From contig MU270029.1 in assembly GCA_021432635.1 (NCBI GenBank), forward strand, positions 671,611 through 735,610: a DNA stretch of 64,000 nt. The letters are read 5' to 3'. Numbering within the stretch: position 1 is the first letter of the stretch; each line of letters starts with the position of its first letter. The notes under the pieces were generated by a model. That model did no database searches. It had not been told where the DNA came from and saw only the letters and a program-made list of their open reading frames with translations. A program made the position numbers and the translations under genes. This DNA comes from Thozetella sp. PMI_491 (Eukaryota; Ascomycota; Sordariomycetes; Chaetosphaeriales; Chaetosphaeriaceae). Positions 34,978-46,071 of the stretch are shown one piece after another.

Positions 34978-36587
34978 GGAGCGAGAGCGGGAGCGGGAGC
35001 ACACCAAAGGCAGTTGGATATAACTAGGGAGCGGAAAAGGGAGGAGGAGGAGCTCGATCCGTTGGGAACCCACCCGTCCGACGTGACATGTCCGAGCTCA
35101 TTCGAAAGTGGGCGTTTTGCGACTTGCGCTGCTGGCTGATGAGCAGGTTTGCGACCCGCATTGCCTGGTACCCCAGCTCCTCTTTTTTTTGTTAATCCTC
35201 TGCACCTTCTCGTCTCCAGCTTCGAACCGGTGCGATATCCCGCCAATCGTGGGCTGGCGATTCGGATGGACGCTAGGCCTGTACGGAGGTAGTACGTACT
35301 ATAGTAGGCGCTTGATTATCGGGACCTGTCAAGGCCTGCACATGCTACTGCTACTGCGGTTCGGTGCGGTTCCGGGGGCCGTTTCGAAGTTGGGGCCCCG
35401 ATTTCTTTCGTAATTATGATAGAAAACGAAAGTCACAGTCCAACCATGAGCCTCCTCGTGGGCCCCTCGGCATGTCTGCCATTGGGGCAACTGCGTTGGC
35501 GCCTGCTATTCCGATCCCGCCAACACCGGGCGACCAGCGAACAAACGTCTCCACAGATAAGGACGCTCCCCCCGGAAGCCGCCTTGGCAGGTGCGAGACC
35601 CCTTGAAAACCAACATTGGGTCTTTTCGTCAACGGCACATATCGCACGACAAGATCAGGCTCATCTTGGCCCCAGGATCTTCCGAGCGCGAACTCAGCCG
35701 GCGGGTTTGTTCGTTTCATCTGATTCATCTTGTCCTTTGGCTTTCTTGGGGGCGCGCCGTCGGTGCGTCCCGGATGGTGAAAGGACGCTGTCAGATGGCA
35801 TCAGCCTCGAATCCGATGGCGCGATTGCGTGCTTTTGCGGGAGTTGGCGACCACCACCGGCGCACCCACGAAGCCATTTTCTTTCTCGCTTTTTTTTTTC
35901 TGGGGCCGGCGGAGCCCAGGGGAGTGAAGTATCCTCCACCGCTCCCGGCATACGTGCGACCGGCCACAATCGCGCAAGATGCCTAGCACCCGATCCCGAG
36001 AGGGACGCAGCTGTTCCCAGGGCAAACCCGGTCGGAATTAGCCCTTGGCCAAAAGCGAGGAAGCGGAGAACCCGCGCCTGGCAGCCAGCCAGCCCGCCTT
36101 GGGCGAGGAGGGGGGCCACCGTCGCAATTTCTTTGCGGATTTTCGTATGATGCGTTCCATGTCGGATGCCGTCGGTGTGCATCGCCCGTCCCTTGTCTGC
36201 GTCCGAAGTCGCCGCTCCTCCGCGTGCCCTTCCCTTTCCCTTTAGTCGTGCGCCTGCTTTCTCCTATTCACCGCACCTTGATGGCGGGACCCCATTGCCT
36301 GTCTGACCCACCGCCCGTCGAGTTCGAGATTCGCTGTCGCTCCCAGGCGCTCCCCAGGCATAAAACCCAGGCAAGCTCCACCTGGTATCTTGTCGTCCCA
36401 ACCCTTTCCGCATGTCTCTTCCTCTGTCCTGGCCCTTCCAGTCTCTCCCTTCCTCTCTCTCTCCCCATCCATCCCACCCTCCCCCATCTCCATCCCACCC
36501 ACTCCGCCTAGCTCCCGTCGCCCTAGGCTGCCTCCACACCCCCTTAGCACTGTGTCGGCTCTCTTCTTGCATCCCTCCCAGTCGACG
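34978..36587. other. 1.6-kb intergenic region
   Basis: No gene supported. From about 36220 the + strand becomes rich in CT tracts and CCATCC repeats, which is the leader of the UPF0643 gene. The 244-codon frame at 35416-36150 has no domain. Confidence 0.5.
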
Positions 36588-37396
36588 ATGGCTTCATCGC
36601 ATGGCCCTGTCGCCGTCTACGCGCCGGTGCCCCCGCTGTCGCCAGCGTATGGCGGTGACCACAAGGCGGAAGCGGTGCTGTCGTCCGAGATAGAGCTAGT
36701 AGCCTCTCCTCTGACATCCCCAGGGGAGAGATACCTGGTGGTATCACCGTATACCGAGAGGGAGCACCTGCTCGATCTCGAGTCCGTGGATGTCGAGAAC
36801 CAACTGTTGGCCCAGGCCATGGCCAACATGACTTGCCTCCGCGAGGACTATGCCACCGCCCCCTATCTTGAGACCTTCAACTGGGAGGAGCTCATCGAAG
36901 GTGTGCGGACGCTGGCCCGCAGGCGGCAGCACGCTTGGAAGGAGACTTCCTTCTTCATCGTAGCCTTCCGGTCCCAGATCCCACCGACCACTGTCTATGC
37001 CGACCTGGGCGTCTTGGACAAGGCTGCCCATGCCGAGGCGACCGCGAGCGGTGGCTTCCTGAAGTAAGTACCATTCCCCGCGACAGCGACAAAAAGGAAC
37101 TGGCAAGAAGAAGAAAAGAAGAGAAACAAGAGAGAACAAGAGCAACAGAGGATGAGAGCAAGGCGAGTGCTGACCGACACAGATACTGGTTCGGCGAGCC
37201 TGACGTCGACGGCCGGAATCTGGCAACCTGCATTTGGCGGTCGCGAGATGACGCAAGGAAAGGAGGCATGGGGCCCGCCCACCGCAAGGCGGCGGGGGCG
37301 ACCAGGTTCCTGTACACGAACTGGAGGATCGACCGTCACAGGCTGATCATCCGGGACAATGTCGAGAGCTGGGAGATGATCGACTGGGTGGACTGA
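36588..37396 (+). CDS. UPF0643 family protein
   Basis: Conserved fungal protein of unknown function (UPF0643, named after an S. pombe member). Model: exon 1 36588-37063, intron 37064-37182 (119 nt, GTAAGT, GCTGAC branch, ACAG), exon 2 37183-37396; 229 aa. Family blocks: YLVVSPYTEREHLLDLESVD, DYATAPYLETFNWEE, FFIVAFRSQIPPTTVYADLG, LDKAAHAEATASGGFLKYWF spanning the splice site, then GRNLATCIWRSRDDA and the C-terminal LYTNWRIDRHRLIIRDN. The splice joins AA to A TAC to give FLKYWFG without a gap, which supports the intron. Fold and conserved residues resemble GNAT-like acyltransferases loosely, but I make no activity claim. The CT-rich leader suggests a constitutive promoter. Confidence 0.88.
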
Positions 37397-38768
37397 GGTG
37401 TGGTGTGCCAAAGCCAGCCGAGGCGACGGCATCCAACCTTAGCTCTTTGTTTGGCGGCATTGCAGCATTTTTAGGCGGGAGTGAAGGAGAGGGGTGGCAT
37501 GACATGGAGCTTGGTATTCAGCGAAAGCAACGGGCGTATTGAATGTGCGGGCGAGCACGAGAGATGGTGGCTTAGAGTGACTTTAGAGCTTTCCAACTGC
37601 AAAGATATCCATGACGATCCAATAGACGAAATAGAAACTCGATCTCACTGCGCTTACACCGGGGGTTCGCTAGTCTTGGCCCGTCCGCACCGTCACACGC
37701 GACGAGGGACAGAATGAGAGACGAGGGCGAGCGGCGGTCACCACGGCAGCCGGGGGTGCGGCCGGGCCGGGGAAAGGACGAAAAAAAGAACCGACACGGA
37801 CGAGAAGGGCAGAGAGAGGGAGAAAAGCCGGGCGGCGAAGCAGGTGGACATGTCGTTGATTTTAAAACCCCGTAGGTGTGGAGGTCCGGAGACATACGGC
37901 AGTCTGGCGTGGGGGAAGGCGTGGGATGTTGGCGCTTGGCATCAAATCATCTTGCACTCCCCCTGTTTTCCATTACGATGCCTGCCACCCCGCGTGATTT
38001 GGGGGAATTAGACCCCGAACAAACGTGGCCCCCCCCAGGGCCGGCCCCGTTTCACCTGTGGTCGCCTATCGAGGTCACCTCGTCGGTGCAATCAGGCCTG
38101 GCGCGTGGGTGCTGCGTGGGTGCAGCGGCGCCCAAGAGAGGCACCTGATTGCTCCAGCGCTGGCTCGCACCATCCCACCAGACGAGAACGCCATGTCCTC
38201 TGGCGAGTGCGCAGCGCATCGGCAGCGGCAAGCAGGCTTCAGAAGCGCAGAGATCCCGAGGTTGGACTTTCTCATCTGCCGGGAAGACGGTACCTGTAAA
38301 GTCTTGTTATCAGCTGCCGCCACGTCCCGGATTCTGCGCATTCAAACCAACCTTGCCAGGAAGACACGGATTGCACCATTGACCATGACCCTGCAAGTCC
38401 GGTCGAGCCTGTCTTACACGGGCAAGTGGAGCCACATTACTACGTACGTAGGACCCAGTGCGCATCTTTCGTAATTTTACACTTCCGCAGCAAGAAACTC
38501 TTACGTCTCGGCATTTGTCACTCTACGCGGGCCATGTTACGCAGAGCCACAGGCCCCGCGGCACGAGCCACAGACGTTGAGCCACAAATCGCATTTTGTG
38601 CCCCACCAAACCGCTTTCTGCGACCGCCCACGCCTTCGCCCACAAATCAAATCGTGAAAAGTTGATATTCGCGACGGCGACGACGAGCTCACTCCCCCAA
38701 CCTACGAAGCGCCCCGGACACCGTTCTCGCAGTCAGATACGACAGAAGTCACTCAGATCTCTGCAACC
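37397..38768. other. 1.4-kb intergenic region
   Basis: I see the 3' end of the UPF0643 gene and the promoter of eIF3h, nothing else. The frame at 38025-38474 is open but carries no signature. Confidence 0.5.
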
Positions 38769-39982
38769 ATGGCTGAGGCCCCGAAAGATGTGCCACTTAC
38801 GGCAGTGCAAGTCGAAGCGCTGGTGAGTCCCCCCCCCTCGCTCTTCGGAGCCCCGCCAAATCTTGGTGTCCGGTCTGACGGTTGGGGCATAGGTGGTCAT
38901 GAAGATCGTCAAGCACTGCTCCTCTACATTCCCGACCACAGCTACCGGCTCCCTCGTGGGTATGGACCGCGACGGCCTTCTCGAGATAACCAACTCGTTC
39001 CACTTCCCGACCGTCGACGTCGCCAACACCGACAGCCACCAGAATGACGCATCCAGCCTCGCCGCCGCGGCCCCCCGCGCGAAGGCCAACCTGACGTACC
39101 AGAACGACATGATCCGGCACCTCAAGGAGGTCAACGTGGATGCTAACAACGTGGGCTGGTACACCAGCGCGACCATGGGCAACTTCATCAACCTCAGCTT
39201 CATCGAGAACCAGCACCACTACCAGAAGGACAACGAGCAGACGGTCGCCCTTGTCCACGACGTGAGCAGGAGTTCGCAGGGCTCGCTGAGCCTGCGCGCC
39301 TTCAAGCTGTCGTCCACCTTCATGACGGCGTACAAGGAGCAGAAGTTCACGACGGAAAGGTCCGCCCCCGGTGTCCCCTCTCGCGTCCTTGGTGTAGGGA
39401 TGCTAACCCCCCATTTCCAGTCTCCAAAAGTCTAAGCTCTCGTTCCGTGACATCCTCGTCGAGCTGCCCGTCCATATCCATAACTCGCACCTCCTCACCT
39501 CATTCCTCCACCAGGTCCCCCCGCCGCCTGAGGACCCGGAGGTGCCTCTTCCCTCCTCGCTCGAGCAGATCCAGCGCGACCCGGCGAAGCTCCCCGCTTA
39601 CCCGTCGCTCGACTCGTTGGAGCTGTCGATCGACCCCTTCCTCGAGAAGACGTGCGACCTGCTGCTCGACAGCATCGAGACGCACTACACCGACCTGAAC
39701 AACCACCAGTACTACCAGCGCCAGCTCCTGCGTGAGCAGACCAAGATTACGCAGTGGCAGACTAAGCGCAAGGCCGAGAACGCGGCGCGGGCAGCCGCCA
39801 AGCAGACTCCCCTCCCCGAGGACGAGTGGCAGCGGCTGTTCAAGCTTCCCCAGGAGCCCAGCCGGCTGGAGGGCATGCTGAACGCCCGGCAGGTTGACCA
39901 ATACAGCAAGCAGGTGGACGGATTCACGGCCACCATCAGCGCCAAGATGTTCGCGGTGAGGGGCAATTTGCTCCCGGAGTAG
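38769..39982 (+). CDS. eif3h: Translation initiation factor eIF3 subunit H
   Basis: Subunit h of eIF3, a non-catalytic MPN-domain protein of the complex that recruits mRNA and initiator tRNA to the 40S ribosome. Model: exon 1 38769-38822, intron 38823-38892, exon 2 38893-39359, intron 39360-39420 (61 nt, GCTAAC branch), exon 3 39421-39982; 360 aa. The MPN domain runs from about 18 ([14 protein letters not shown]) through [20 protein letters not shown] and [11 protein letters not shown] to [10 protein letters not shown], without the JAMM zinc-ligand set, as expected for eIF3h. The C-terminal half ([19 protein letters not shown], then the helical [19 protein letters not shown] and [11 protein letters not shown]) is typical of the family. 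The second donor is an unusual GTCCGC, but the join [11 protein letters not shown] restores the conserved block. A housekeeping gene; strong call. Confidence 0.95.
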
Positions 39983-41570
39983 AAGTCCGCGTGGGACACG
40001 GGGCAACGAAGAAACGGGATGCTTGCATTGGCTCGGCGTTCAGGGTGTAAAATGCTACAGTAGCTTAGGTTGTCTCCGCCGCCTGGAGGCATGATCTAAG
40101 GGCGGAGGGGGGTTATTGAATAGAGAGGGCGGCCGAGTTTCGGAGTGCAGATTGCGTTCTCACATACTCGGGAGCCCCGATAGACGACCATCGCTCTGTC
40201 CATCCCTCCCTGTCACCAACCACGGCCCCCGCCGGCCGTTCACCGCCGCTCCGGGTTCAGGCACATGGTCCGCACCGGAATGGGGTGGTGAGTGTCATGG
40301 CTGGACATAGCTGCAGGGCCAGGTACGGCCCCTGCCGGCCGCCAGACGTTGATAGGCCTATCTTGATATACTTGACCTCCTCCCTGAACAACCAGCTTAA
40401 TACATCTCCTCACGACTTACACGCCTTGTTGTTATGTGGTGTTGCCCTGTACGGCCGAGCTCGGTATTTCAACTACAAATTTATGGCCGAAGCATCAGCC
40501 ATGGTTGAGGTATGGGAACGTAGACGGCGACGGGCTCTTGCTAAACGGTACATTTCCAATCCCACAAGATGAGGCCACTTATTCGCAAATTTACATTTAC
40601 CTTTGGGCTACGAGCTGTCGGTCTAGCTGCCAGCGTGGCCTGACCGCTACCTAAGTTGTAGATTGCCTCGCCGAAAGCACCGAGCGCGAGCATCCGCGCT
40701 AAGCACAGCTAGCTGCCGTTGCTTCGTGCCCTGGCGACCTGGCCAGGAATGGAAGCAAAGGGCATGCTTTGCTCTGCTCGACATCTCACCGTCCGTTATC
40801 AGTGCTACGTATCTGCGTGTCTCGACGGCTCTCGACGCTCGAAGTGTAGGTACTTGGTGCCTGCCTGAGCAAGATACAGAGGAGATAGGCTCACCCGGCG
40901 GGGCTCTTCGAAATGGTGGGACGTCGGATGTCAGTAATAGACTCCCGCCATGGCCAAAGAGGTGTTGCTGTGCAACGCTCCAGGTCGAGCCGAAGGGGCC
41001 CTTTTCTAGCGGTCCCTGCCGACTTGCCGTGTGCCAGAACCGCCCATGCGCACAGCTTCGAAGGATGATTGGTCCTCAGTTCGGGGTCTCGAGGAGGGGC
41101 AGCGGCCCACCGCGACTTTTTTTTCTGAAACCCCACCTTCTGCCCGCCACACACGAGCAGCTCTCAAGACTTGGCTCGACCCTTTTTCTCAACATTTCCC
41201 GCCCTCCCATTTCTCTCCCCTCCCCGACTTTGTCTTCTTCCATTCCATCCATCCAACCCAAGGCCAGAGGTATGATATCCCCCCAATTGGTCGTCTAATC
41301 GTACTTCCATGACCGCCGCCTCGTTCTCGCTCGCGTCGAGGATCTAATGTAGCTAACAGCCTGCCTCTTATCAGCCGGATTTACCCCTCACTCCGTCCTA
41401 AAGGTAAGTTGCTGACCGCCTCGTCCCCTGGTCTCCTCCCTAACACCCGAGACCCATCACAACCCCCCCGCCTTCGCAGCTCCGATATAAAATCTCTCCG
41501 GTCTCCTGCACATGCTAGGATACCCAGTGCTCACATCCATTCTTCCTCTAGAACACATTGCACGTCCAAT
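39983..41570. other. 1.6-kb intergenic region with the SAHH promoter
   Basis: No gene supported between eIF3h and adenosylhomocysteinase. The last 350 nt are CT-rich and contain a possible leader intron (GTAAGT near 41404 to CAG near 41479) and a TATA element. Confidence 0.5.
41486..41491 (+). promoter_or_regulatory. TATA-like element of the SAHH gene
   Basis: TATAAA lies 80-85 nt before ATG 41571 inside a CT-rich promoter. It could instead be part of the leader if transcription starts upstream. Confidence 0.45.
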
Positions 41571-43049
41571 ATGTCTGCCCCCGCCCACACCTTCAAGGTC
41601 GCCGACCTGTCCCTTGCCGCCTTCGGCCGCAAGGAGATTGAGCTCGCCGAGAACGAGATGCCTGGTCTGATGGCCACGCGCAAGAAGTACGCTACCGACC
41701 AGCCGCTCGCCGGTGCCCGCATCGCTGGCTGCCTGCACATGACCATCCAGACTGCCGTCCTGATCGAGACCCTGGTGGCCCTCGGCGCCGAGGTGACCTG
41801 GTCCTCGTGCAACATCTTCAGCACCCAGGACCACGCCGCCGCTGCCATCGCTGCGGCCGGCGTCCCCGTCTTCGCCTGGAAGGGCGAGACCGAGGAGGAG
41901 TACAACTGGTGCCTGGAGCAGCAGCTGAACGCCTTCAAGGACGGCAAGAAGCTCAACCTCATCCTCGACGACGGTGGTGACCTGACCCACCTCGTCCACG
42001 ACAAGTACCCCGAGCAGCTCAAGGACTGCTTCGGTGTCTCCGAGGAGACCACCACTGGTGTCCACCACCTCTACAAGATGCTCAAGAACGAGACCCTGCT
42101 CGTTCCTGCCATCAACGTCAACGACTCGGTCACCAAGTCCAAGTTCGACAACCTGTACGGCTGCCGTGAGTCCCTGATTGACGGCATCAAGCGTGCCACC
42201 GATGTCATGATTGCTGGTAAGATCGCCGTCGTGGCTGGATTCGGTGATGTCGGCAAGGGCTGCGCCATGGCCCTCCACGGCATGGGTGCCCGCGTCATCG
42301 TCACTGAGGTCGACCCCATCAACGCCCTCCAGGCCGCCATGGCCGGCTACCAGGTCACTACCATGGACAAGGCTGCCCCTCTCGGCCAGATCTTTGTCAC
42401 CACCACTGGCTGCCGTGACATCCTGGTTGGGCGCCACTTCGAGGCCATGCCCAACGATGCCATTGTCTGCAGTAAGTTTCCTCCAGTGTCTTACATTCGG
42501 AACCCAACCGTGAAAGAGAAGAACATTCCCTGACTTTGCCTCCAGACATTGGCCACTTCGATATCGAGATCGATGTTGCCTGGCTCAAGGCCAACGCTGC
42601 CAGCGTGCAGAACATCAAGCCCCAGGTTGACCGCTTCCTCCTCAAGAACGGCCGCCACATCCTCCTCCTCGCCGAGGGTCGTCTCGTCAACCTTGGCTGC
42701 GCCACCGGCCACAGCTCCTTCGTCATGTCGTGCAGCTTCACCAACCAGGTGCTCGCCCAGATCTTCCTCTACAAGAACAACGATGCTGCTTTCACCGGCA
42801 AGTACGTCGAGTTCGCCAAGAGCGGCAAGCTCGAGAAGAAGGTCTACGTCCTGCCCAAGATCCTCGACGAGGAGGTCGCCCGTCTCCACCTTGCTCACGT
42901 CAACGTCGAGCTCGAGACCCTGACCTCCGTCCAGGCTGAGTACCTCAGCCTCGGCTCCGAGGGCCCCTACAAGCCCGACCAGTACGTTCTCCCTTCCACC
43001 GTTCTCCTTCGTTCCGCTGTGCTAACGCCTTCTTAGCTACCGCTACTAA
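41571..43049 (+). CDS. sah1: Adenosylhomocysteinase (S-adenosylhomocysteine hydrolase)
   Basis: Cytosolic NAD-dependent enzyme that splits S-adenosylhomocysteine into adenosine and homocysteine, removing the product inhibitor of methyltransferases. Model: exon 1 41571-42471, intron 42472-42545 (74 nt), exon 2 42546-42981, intron 42982-43036 (55 nt), exon 3 43037-43049 (13 nt); 449 aa, the standard length. Visible family blocks: [20 protein letters not shown] (substrate domain), [64 protein letters not shown] with the substrate-binding Lys, the NAD-binding [11 protein letters not shown] (222-232), and the C-terminal KPDHYRY, which reaches into the neighbouring subunit's NAD site. The last seven residues are correct only if the 13-nt final exon is used. 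Codon use is strongly biased to C/G third positions, as in highly expressed genes. ATG 41571 matches the family start. Confidence 0.98.
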
Positions 43050-43573
43050 GCGGAACATTCATGTACCATACATATGGTCTAATTAATACCCATGGCATAC
43101 GCTCTTTCAGGGAGAGAGCAGGAGATGTTTTTCAACAGGCATGAGAGTCATGACATCGAGGATCTGGTAACGGTACACTGCAAAAGGGGTGGGGTCTGGT
43201 ACAGTATTTTTCAACAAAAGTACGGCGTTGGCTTGCACACATGATATCCCTCCCATCACATGGAAAGGCGTTTTAACATACGAGCTTTACTGGATCTTTG
43301 GTCATGTGAGGGGGGAAGGGAAATGAAAAACGAGAGACGATAGGACGAGTCTCGTAGAGAAGATGGCCCGTCAACCGTGGCCCGGGATAGACAGAGCCCC
43401 GAATAGAACTCTGCTCCGTGGAACCCACTATCAATTCCTACGAGATGTCCCAACGCGAATGCCGTCGAATTTTATGTGTGTGTGTGTGATAGGTTACGCA
43501 ATAACATCTAGTGTATTACAGATTCCTGGAGGCTTGTTGCATGTAGATCCAGCACAAATTGCCCGAGTAACTC
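43050..43573. other. Intergenic between convergent SAHH and LysM genes
   Basis: The 3' flanks of two convergent genes. A short TG microsatellite stands at about 43473-43489. No gene seen. Confidence 0.5.
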
Positions 43574-44992
43574 CTATTTGGTTTGAACGCAGTAGCGTAA
43601 TCCTGGCTGAAAAGCGCAAGATGTGTCTGATTCGTCACTCTTGTTGGTCGAGAGTGATGGATTCCACGCCGTCAGATTGCTCAGGGTGACTGAGTCCTGT
43701 CAGTACATATCCGCTCTAATAGAAATGACGAAGGGAGAAAAAAAGGTGTCACTCACTACCCCAGGAATCTGCCTTTATAGAACAATAGTTCGGGTTGCAA
43801 CAGCGAAGCCAGGGCGTATCAGGCGCAACCCCGGAGATATCAGTCCACTTGTCGTATATTGCACAGCCGTCTTTGGTGCCCGACGCGAGCGGGAGCGTGG
43901 CCGGATCGGTCCAATCTGGAAAAGGGTCTGACGTAGGTGTCCCGGCAACTGCTGCCTTGTTCGCTCCCAGCGCGGGCTGTGTGGCGCCTGCTTTGGCAGG
44001 TCTCAGGTTGGGCCACGCCGTCATAGTCACAACGGGGTATGTTTTGAAGCAGGAACTTGGGGCACCGGGGTTCAAGCAGGGGTCCGGGAAATACGCGAGA
44101 GCCTGTTGAGCAGCTTGGCCGGCTGGGTCGATTAGGTTGGCCTGTTTGACCGGGCTGGCCAGTTTGGACGGGCTGGCTTGGTTGATCGAAAGCGTTATTT
44201 GAACTTTCTTGCGGATCACGTATGGACTCGGCGATGCCACGGGGAGTGACGTGACCTGGCAACTAACCAAGGCGTTACTCAGTCAGTGCCTACATGAAGA
44301 TAAAGACGGCTGTAGATGTACGTACGATTGAGTCATGGCCGAGTAACTGGCCGCGAGCCCCTCGCCCCACCCGAAAGGGGAATTAAGCAGGGCTTGCATG
44401 GTCTTGAGGTTACAGTCCGAGCATGTATCCTCCAAGGACATATCGTTGCCATTATTGGCCTCCAAAACCGTTGGGAAGCAGTAACCCCCCGAACTTTGTG
44501 TAAGAGCACAGCTGTGTTAGGCGCTGAGGTAGTGAGGCGAGGCTAGCCAGAACAGCCAGGTACTTACGAATTTGTCTGGCACAAGTAATTGGTGGCATAG
44601 AGAAGCAAGTCGGTCCTATACGTGGCGGGATAGACAAAGGAGTTCTCTATTATCGTGTCGTTGGCGGAACAATCGCGGAGCTGTGCCGCGCGGAGAGCCT
44701 CCAGGCTGTCCACGCAGCCCTTCGCGCATAGCTGGTCCAGATACGCGGGATCAGGAAATTTCATAGCAGTCCGAGCCAGAGAAATGAGCAGTGGATCGCA
44801 CACCACAGTCTGATTGAAGGTAGCCCTAGGCGATAGTTAGTGGCTGGGCCTTGCCTGGCTGCTCGAGTCAAATGGAGTGGTGCCTTACGCGCATGATATC
44901 GAGATCTCTGGTGGTGCACTGAGCTGATGGATTGCCGTGCCGTTCGATAGAACGAATACTTGGGTTAGAACCGGATAAGGGATCAGTCCCAT
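43574..44992 (-). CDS. LysM-domain secreted protein, effector type
   Basis: LysM proteins bind chitin; secreted fungal ones shield the cell wall or hide chitin fragments from hosts. Model with five exons: 44992-44889, 44825-44568, 44493-44326, 44262-43760, 43689-43574; 382 aa. All junctions keep phase and restore family blocks: ISCAATFNQTVVCDPLL, DQLCAKGCVDSLEAL, NYLCQTNSSGGYCFP, SYSAMTQSCQVTSLP (the Cys-rich N-terminal module common before fungal LysM domains), and a single C-terminal LysM (CAIYDKWTDISG, then CSIKADSWGVTLSNLTAWNP and CAFQPGLRYCV). The last intron (GTAGTG...CTCAG) is supported by the perfect WGVTL join. The N-terminus is uncertain: ATG 44992 gives only a weak hydrophobic leader (MGLIPYPVLTQVFVL), and an extra 5' exon near 45090 (MALAARRSLTTLV) is possible. 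It lies head-to-head with a chitinase-tail gene. Confidence 0.85.
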
Positions 44993-46071
44993 TAGAAGCT
45001 AGCGTTTGCATAAGCCTTTGTCCTATCAAAAACATAATAGTTAACTACACTGACAAGAGTAGTAAGGGACCTGCGAGCGGCAAGAGCCATGGCCACGAAC
45101 GAAAATCAAAAATGTATAGCTCTGCGGAAAAGAGGTATTCAGAGGTTTGGTTTTGACCGAAGGGTGATATCCCTTCACCATTTACATTTTTTCGCTTACC
45201 AGGGTACACACTCGTCTCACAAGTGGGCGGCATGGGATTCGGCTCTGCGCCTTCAAATGGTGGTCAAGGCCAACGCGGCTGCGATGGACGGCCGCGTCAT
45301 GGTATCCAACACCAACGATGTTTCAAATACTCGCCGAACTGTGTAGAGCATAGCCACATGTTGGCTGGACAAGTAAGGCCTCTGTGTTGGGCCGCTGCCG
45401 GGTTGTAGCCAGACCAATGTGGAGCCAGTTGCCGTCTCGGTTGAGCAGCGCCAGCTTCCTTGGCCTCTATCAAAATATTACATGGTCAAGACAAGAGTCA
45501 TAAATTTGTGGCCTTGGCGGTGTTTGCTCATGCCTGGCACGGTAGTTATCTACAAATGCGAAAAAAAAGCCCCAACACCGCGCCAAACAACTGTTCTTAT
45601 TGGCCTTTGTAACCAACACCGATCGCTGCCACATGCTCACTGGCCAAATGTGGATAATTATAGATCGATAACCAATCTTAAACGATTTCAAAATATGAGT
45701 TATGTTCCTTCCCACAGGATCACTCTCAATTTCTTACTTAGTGAAATACGAGAGTGACCAACACAAGGCGGAGGAGCGAAAGCAGGACCCTCAGCCTGAG
45801 CCTGAGATCCATCGTTGGCGCCCTCAGATATCGTGACTTCACTTGGTACCAAAGCCAAGAGACGGTATTGATGTGTGTGGATATTGCCTTTTTCATTCTT
45901 CCCAACATATGCTGCGTCTGGCGGCGCAGGGGCAGGATGAGGACAGGGCAAATTTTAGCATGAATGAGCTGATGCGATATGTCTATATCTATATCAACAA
46001 TACATTCAGGGTTCAGCCGCCTGCTATGCGAAGAGATCTATTGCTTTCCGTCCCGTATAAAAATATACGAA
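44993..46071. promoter_or_regulatory. Divergent promoter region, LysM and chitinase-tail genes
   Basis: About 1.1 kb lies between two divergent genes and must carry both promoters; it may also hold a missing first exon of the LysM gene (about 45090-45000). A TATA motif at 46056-46063 sits only 9-16 nt before ATG 46072, too close to serve that start unless translation begins downstream or another promoter is used. Confidence 0.5.

Noticed and set aside
35416-36150. 244-codon + frame
   Set aside because: No recognisable motif; interrupted by a T homopolymer; poor start context.
41457-42437. 326-codon minus frame opposite SAHH
   Set aside because: Antisense shadow of a highly biased coding exon.
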